A stretch of DNA of 9,382 bases from Burkholderiales bacterium (GTDB lineage: Bacteria; Pseudomonadota; Gammaproteobacteria; Burkholderiales; JAEUOS01), in contig CANGUJ010000124.1 in NCBI GenBank assembly GCA_947456845.1, positions 1 to 9,382 of the forward strand. Direction: 5' to 3'. The stretch's first letter is position 1, and each line of letters opens with the position of its first letter. The position numbers and the translations under genes were made by a program. Below the pieces are notes generated by a model. That model saw only the letters and a program-made list of their open reading frames with translations, was not told the DNA's origin and did no database searches. Positions 6,089 through 9,382 of this stretch are shown piece by piece.

Positions 6089-6912
6089 CCTTTATCCGTC
6101 GTAGTTTCATCGCCAGCACGCTGGCGGCAGTACTGGGTGCGGCAAGCCTTGGCGCCGCCGCGCAGGACCAATTCATCGTCGTGGCGTCCACCACGTCCAC
6201 CGAGCAAAGCGGCTTGTTCGGCCATCTCCTGCCGGTCTTTGAAAAGAAGACCGGGATCAAGGTGCGGGTGGTGGCGGTGGGCACCGGCCAGGCGCTCGAC
6301 CAGGGGCGCCGTGGCGATGCCGACGTGGTGTTCGTGCACGACAAGCCGGCCGAGGAGAAGTTCGTCGCCGACGGTTTCGGCGGGCCGCGTCTTGAGGTGA
6401 TGTACAACGACTTTGTATTGGTCGGACCGAAGGTCGATCCGGCCAAGGCGGGCGGCAAGGACATTCTCGAAGGCCTGAAGAAGATCGAGGCGGCCAAGGC
6501 CGCATTTGTTTCGCGCGCCGACAAGAGCGGTACCCATGCGGCGGAAGTGCGCTACTGGCGGGCCGCGGGACTGGAAATCGACAAGGTCAAGGGGAGTTGG
6601 TATCGCGAGACCGGCTCCGGCATGGGGCCGGCGCTCAATACCGCCTCTTCCATGGACGCCTACATCCTGGCTGACCGCGGCACCTGGCTCTCGTTCAAGA
6701 ACCGCGCCAACCTCGACATCGTGGTGCAGGGCGATACCCGCCTGTTCAACCAGTACGGCGTGATGCTGGTGAACCCGGCCAGGCATCCGCATGTGAAAAA
6801 GGACCTCGGCCAGGCCTTCATCGACTGGCTGGTCTCGGCAGAAGGGCAGCAAACCATCGCGGCCTACAAGATCGGTGGCGAGCAATTGTTCTTCCCGAAC
6901 GCCAAGCGATGA
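6085..6912 (+). CDS. tupA: TupA tungstate-binding periplasmic protein
   Basis: This encodes a 275-residue periplasmic receptor of the TupA family. After a signal peptide (about 1-26, likely cleavage AAA-Q) comes VASTTSTEQSGL at 33-44, the TTTS-type oxyanion-binding motif of TupA. It is followed by VVAVGTGQAL, GDADVVFVHD and FVSRADKSGTHAAE, all typical of the family, and by GSWYRETGSGMGPALNTAS. Homologues bind tungstate with very high selectivity over molybdate. The first residue of the usual TTTS is Ser here (STTS). The signal peptide carries a twin arginine followed by SFI (residues 5-9), so Tat export is possible. It overlaps tupC and the following ModA-like gene by ATGA at each end. In most described operons tupA comes first; here it is third. 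Confidence 0.94.
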   Translation: MTFIRRSFIASTLAAVLGAASLGAAAQDQFIVVASTTSTEQSGLFGHLLPVFEKKTGIKVRVVAVGTGQALDQGRRGDADVVFVHDKPAEEKFVADGFGGPRLEVMYNDFVLVGPKVDPAKAGGKDILEGLKKIEAAKAAFVSRADKSGTHAAEVRYWRAAGLEIDKVKGSWYRETGSGMGPALNTASSMDAYILADRGTWLSFKNRANLDIVVQGDTRLFNQYGVMLVNPARHPHVKKDLGQAFIDWLVSAEGQQTIAAYKIGGEQLFFPNAKR

Positions 6913-7691
6913 GCCGGCGTCTTGCCACCGTATTGTTGCTGATCATGTCGGCAGGTGCGATGGCGCAGGAAAGTGTGAAGGTGTATTCCGCCGGCAGCCT
7001 GCGCGAGGCGATGGGGGCGGTTGGGCGTGCGTTCCAGGCGGCGGGCGGCGCGCGGGTCGAACTTACGTTTGGCGCGTCGGGCCTGCTGCGCGACCGCCTG
7101 GCGGGCGGCGAGGTGGCTGATGTCTTCGCTTCAGCCAACACCGCGCATCCGCAGGCCCTGGTGGCGGCTGGCCGGGCGATTGATGCGCGGCCCTTCGCGA
7201 AGAACCGCCTGTACGCGCTTGCGCAGGCCAACGTGGCGCTGACACCCGAGTCCCTGCTCAAGGTCCTGCTTGATCCGGCGGTCCGGCTGGCGACGTCCAC
7301 GCCCAAGGCCGACCCGGCCGGTGACTACGCCTGGATGCTGTTTGAACGCGCTGAGCGCATCGAAGCGGGTGCACAAGCGCGCTTGGCCGCAAAGGCCAAC
7401 CAGCTGGTGGGCGGGCCCAACTCGCCGGCCACTCCGGCGGGGCGGACCGCCTACGGCCACCTGATGGAGCAGGGGGCGGCAGACGTGTTCCTTACCTACT
7501 GCACCAACGCGGTACTCGCCCGCAAGGAAGTGCCGGCCCTGCAAAGCATCGACGTCCCGCCGGCGCTGGCGGTAGAGGCAACGTATGGTGTGGCCCTGCT
7601 CGAGCAGGAAGGCACGCGTTTTCGGGATTTCCTCCTCTCGCCGGCGGGGCAGGCGATCCTGGTTGAACAGGGGTTTGCGATCGCCCGATAG
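6909..7691 (+). CDS. ModA-like extracellular substrate-binding protein (second receptor of the tup operon)
   Basis: This encodes a 260-residue secreted binding protein of the molybdate-binding (ModA, SBP_bac_11-like) group. A signal peptide spans about 1-19 (AMA-Q). The mature part begins VKVYSAGSLREAM at 23-35 and has the family's second binding loop, FGASGLLRDRLAGGEVADVFASAN. Later come TSTPKADPAGDYAWMLFERAE and ADVFLTYCTNAV. In ModA proteins the Ser residues of the first two segments bind the oxyanion, and both are present here (Ser30 within AGSL, Ser in GASGLL). The start overlaps the tupA stop by ATGA with no obvious ribosome-binding site, so expression probably depends on tupA translation. 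No modB or modC is present, so it may feed TupBC, act as a separate oxyanion scavenger, or bind another ligand. Family assignment is good; the ligand is not established. Confidence 0.85.
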   Translation: MSRRLATVLLLIMSAGAMAQESVKVYSAGSLREAMGAVGRAFQAAGGARVELTFGASGLLRDRLAGGEVADVFASANTAHPQALVAAGRAIDARPFAKNRLYALAQANVALTPESLLKVLLDPAVRLATSTPKADPAGDYAWMLFERAERIEAGAQARLAAKANQLVGGPNSPATPAGRTAYGHLMEQGAADVFLTYCTNAVLARKEVPALQSIDVPPALAVEATYGVALLEQEGTRFRDFLLSPAGQAILVEQGFAIAR

Positions 7692-7699
7692 TGACGTGG

Positions 7700-7734
7700 C
7701 CGGTCCCGTGAGGAAATCGGGCGCCCGGGATCGG
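7700..7734 (+). terminator. Possible hairpin after the tup operon
   Basis: CCGGTCCCG (7700-7708) pairs with CGGGATCGG (7726-7734) over 9 bp with one G-U wobble and a 17-base loop, starting 9 bases after the stop of the ModA-like gene. There is no clear T-run afterwards, so it may be a weak or factor-assisted terminator, or an mRNA 3'-end structure. The remaining roughly 160 bp up to the J-domain gene hold nothing I can assign firmly. Confidence 0.35.
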
Positions 7735-7896
7735 GTAATCTTGCACCTTCGGCCATTGTCAAACGCCGGATCCGCCTCCAAATAGGGAGAGATTGCGTCC
7801 GCCGCCGCGTTTCGGGCCGGGCGAGGCGGTCGTGCCGCATTCGGTATTGACGATGCGTGCCGACCGACGCCATTGCGCCGACCACCCGGGAACCCC

Positions 7897-8175
7897 ATGA
7901 AGGATTACTACCGCATTTTCGGCCTGCCGCCCTCGGCGACGCTGACCGAAATAAAGAACACCTATCGGAAAAAGGCGTCCGCGCTGCACCCCGACCGCAA
8001 CCCGGATGCGTCGGCGCAGGCTGACTTCCAGGAACTGCAGGAAGCCTACGAGGTGCTGTCCGACACGGACAAGCGACGTGCCTATGACGACAACCGCCGG
8101 CGCAGCCTGATCGAAAACCCGCTCGAGACCGCACGCGAGATGTGGAGCGCCTACCTGAAAGCATCCTTGCGATGA
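7897..8175 (+). CDS. Small J-domain (DnaJ-like) co-chaperone
   Basis: This encodes a 92-residue protein that is almost entirely a J domain: DYYRIFGLPPSATLTEIK at 3-20, a basic helix II NTYRKKASALHPDRN with the essential HPD at 31-33, then ADFQELQEAYEVLSDTDKRRAYD. The J domain stimulates ATP hydrolysis by an Hsp70 partner. It has no Gly/Phe region, zinc finger or peptide-binding C-terminal domain, so it is a type III J-protein rather than DnaJ itself. A short tail of about 20 residues (ENPLETAREMW) may carry specificity. The ATG at 7897 gives the canonical N-terminus; only a weak GGGAA lies upstream. It overlaps the next gene by ATGA, pointing to a shared function. No hsp70 gene is in view. 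Confidence 0.92.
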   Translation: MKDYYRIFGLPPSATLTEIKNTYRKKASALHPDRNPDASAQADFQELQEAYEVLSDTDKRRAYDDNRRRSLIENPLETAREMWSAYLKASLR

Positions 8176-8696
8176 AACTGTCACGCTTCTTCAACGAGTT
8201 GTCCTCCACCTATGCCTACGAGATCGAGGACCTTACCTACGATTCTGGCGGCGATGATGTGCTCAAGAAGCGCCTGAAGGAAAAGCGCAGCCAGTTCGGT
8301 GACCTGCTGATGATGGCCGGCACCGACCCGACCATGGTGGCACCGGCCCTGCATGGCGGCCTGCGCTTTTCCGAACCGGCATTGCTGGAAAAGCTGGTGG
8401 GGGCCCAGCCGGACGAATTTCCAGAATGGGCGGCGGTGGCTGCGACGATCGAGTTCGAACCCTGGGCCGAGGTGCTGGTCAAGCGTGCCCTCCAGGAAGA
8501 CGAGGGCGAGCAGTTCATGCTCATCGCCGCCGGGCTCGAGTTCATCCTTGCGCGCATGGGCACCGCCGGCGCCAGCGGCTCCGATGACCGTGCGGCCGAC
8601 GAAGCCGAAGCGGGCGCCGATGACGATGGTGAGGATGATCTCGGCGACGCCGGCGAAGACTGGCTGGGCGAGCAGGGTTTCGACCGCCGCAGCTGA
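8172..8696 (+). CDS. Unrecognised 174-residue protein with acidic C-terminal tail
   Basis: I do not recognise this family. The protein is soluble, with no signal peptide or membrane segment. Residues 1-132 look mainly helical and include a charged VLKKRLKEKRSQFGDLL segment, GTDPTMVAPALHGGLRF, and two tryptophans in EWAAVAATIEFEPWAE. From about 133 on comes an Asp/Glu/Ala/Gly-rich tail (DEAEAGADDDGEDDLGDA) that is probably disordered, ending EDWLGEQGFDRRS. The ATG at 8172 overlaps the J-domain stop (ATGA); a GTG at 8142 in the same frame lies within that gene and is less likely. Coupling to the J-protein suggests a client, adaptor or accessory factor of the same chaperone machinery. That link is inference from gene order only. 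Confidence 0.8.
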   Translation: MKLSRFFNELSSTYAYEIEDLTYDSGGDDVLKKRLKEKRSQFGDLLMMAGTDPTMVAPALHGGLRFSEPALLEKLVGAQPDEFPEWAAVAATIEFEPWAEVLVKRALQEDEGEQFMLIAAGLEFILARMGTAGASGSDDRAADEAEAGADDDGEDDLGDAGEDWLGEQGFDRRS

Positions 8697-8732
8697 TCGC
8701 GCATAGACCAAGTTTTACCGAGGACCACGCAC

Positions 8733-9382
8733 ATGTCGCATCCCGCAGTCATCAAGGCCACCGCGCTGATCCGCAGCGGTGACATCAGCGCGGCTGAATC
8801 CGCGTTATCCGAACTGGTTGAAACCGAAGGCGACACCGCGCTGGTCGCGGTGCTCGACGAACTGCCGCCCAAGGACCTGCTGGCCATCATCCGCGAATAC
8901 GACTCCTCAAAGCCATCGGTGGTGAACCTGCTGGTCACGCCAAAGCAGTTTGCCGACGCGGTCATCATGGAGCGTCTGTATGCGGAGCGCAACCGTGACC
9001 GCCTGCGCTCGATGATCAACTCGGTGATCTACCGCGACGACGTCGAACCCGACGAATTCATCGCCGCGTTAGCCGAGAAGGATCTCGGCCTGGAAGTGCT
9101 GGCCGACTACCTCGACGAGCGCTTCGACGAAGTGTCCGTCTTCAAGGACTACGCCCATTTCGTGGTTCCCGACGAGGAGCGCACGCCCAAGGACGAGGAG
9201 GACGACGCCGTGCGCGAGGACCAGTTCGAGCTGCCCAAGGGCGGTGTCACGCTCGACGAGGTGAGCGATTCCGACTGGATGGAACTGACCTGGCGCCTGG
9301 CGCATAACCACCCGGACGAGTTCTTCCACGTCTACCAGATCCTCGCCGCCCGCGCCCGTGCCGCCGAACAGGCGCCGGTGGT
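8733..9382 (+). CDS. Unrecognised acidic helical protein, 3' end outside window
   Basis: The frame is open from the ATG at 8733 to the right edge (216 complete codons), so the gene is partial. GAGGA at 8720-8724, 8 bases upstream, is a good ribosome-binding site. The translation begins MSHPAVIKATALIRSGD and is mostly helical, with no signal peptide or hydrophobic membrane stretch. An early segment (ALVAVLDELPPKDLLAIIREYD) loosely resembles the superhelical repeats of MgtE-type N-terminal domains, but this is only an impression. A strongly acidic stretch around 147-160 (DEERTPKDEEDD) precedes DSDWMELTWRLAHNHPDEFFHVY. It lies 36 bp after the acidic-tail protein and shares its acidic character, so it is probably the third gene of the same operon. 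No function can be assigned. Confidence 0.82.
   Translation, partial: MSHPAVIKATALIRSGDISAAESALSELVETEGDTALVAVLDELPPKDLLAIIREYDSSKPSVVNLLVTPKQFADAVIMERLYAERNRDRLRSMINSVIYRDDVEPDEFIAALAEKDLGLEVLADYLDERFDEVSVFKDYAHFVVPDEERTPKDEEDDAVREDQFELPKGGVTLDEVSDSDWMELTWRLAHNHPDEFFHVYQILAARARAAEQAPV

Noticed and set aside
7756..7784. A TTGTCA hexamer with an A-rich element downstream as a promoter for the J-domain operon
   Set aside because: The -35-like hexamer is good, but no -10-like hexamer matches at a proper distance better than 3 of 6.
7793..7900. A 35-codon frame starting at TTG whose stop overlaps the J-domain ATG (ATGA), after an AGGGAGAG sequence
   Set aside because: The purine-rich element is only about 2 bases from the TTG, too close for a ribosome-binding site, and the peptide is Pro/Arg-rich without features. 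A coupled leader peptide is possible but unsupported.

Overview
The window is GC-rich chromosomal DNA, most likely from a betaproteobacterium (Burkholderiales or Rhodocyclales). The basis is a Bug/TctC-type periplasmic binding protein without its permease, a RecB-like AddA helicase-nuclease, and strong GC bias at third codon positions. I cannot name a genus. There are ten protein genes, two of them cut by the window edges. I see no rRNA, tRNA, CRISPR array, insertion sequence or phage gene.

Left part (1-2388). The 3' end of an AddA/RecB-like exonuclease gene is followed, after an imperfect hairpin with a T-run, by an orphan Bug/TctC solute-binding protein gene. That gene converges tail to tail, 22 bp apart, with the next gene on the minus strand.

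Centre (2388-7691). This is a tungstate/molybdate uptake locus. On the minus strand lies a one-component regulator with a ModE-like winged helix-turn-helix and a periplasmic-binding-protein-like sensor domain. It is followed 35 bp downstream by an MDR-family quinone oxidoreductase gene. Divergent from the regulator, on the plus strand, is a tightly overlapping operon: tupB (permease), tupC (ATPase), tupA (tungstate-binding protein), then a second ModA-like binding protein. Consecutive genes overlap by 8, 4 and 4 bp. The gene order B-C-A differs from the usual A-B-C, and the extra binding protein has no permease of its own here. Two inverted repeats in or beside the divergent promoter region (4545-4564 and 4600-4619) are candidate operators for the regulator.

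Right part (7692-9382). After about 205 bp without a convincing gene comes a second set: a 92-residue J-domain protein, a 174-residue protein with an acidic tail that overlaps it by 4 bp, and, 36 bp on, an acidic, mainly helical protein that runs off the right edge. I do not recognise the last two. The arrangement suggests a small dedicated co-chaperone operon whose Hsp70 partner, if there is one, lies outside the window.

Likely working picture: the regulator senses an intracellular oxyanion and controls the divergent transporter. TupA, and perhaps the ModA-like protein, deliver oxyanion to TupB, driven by TupC, to supply tungsten or molybdenum cofactor enzymes. The regulator, operator and dual-binding-protein ideas are inferences. 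The family assignments of TupB, TupC and TupA rest on motifs visible in the translations.
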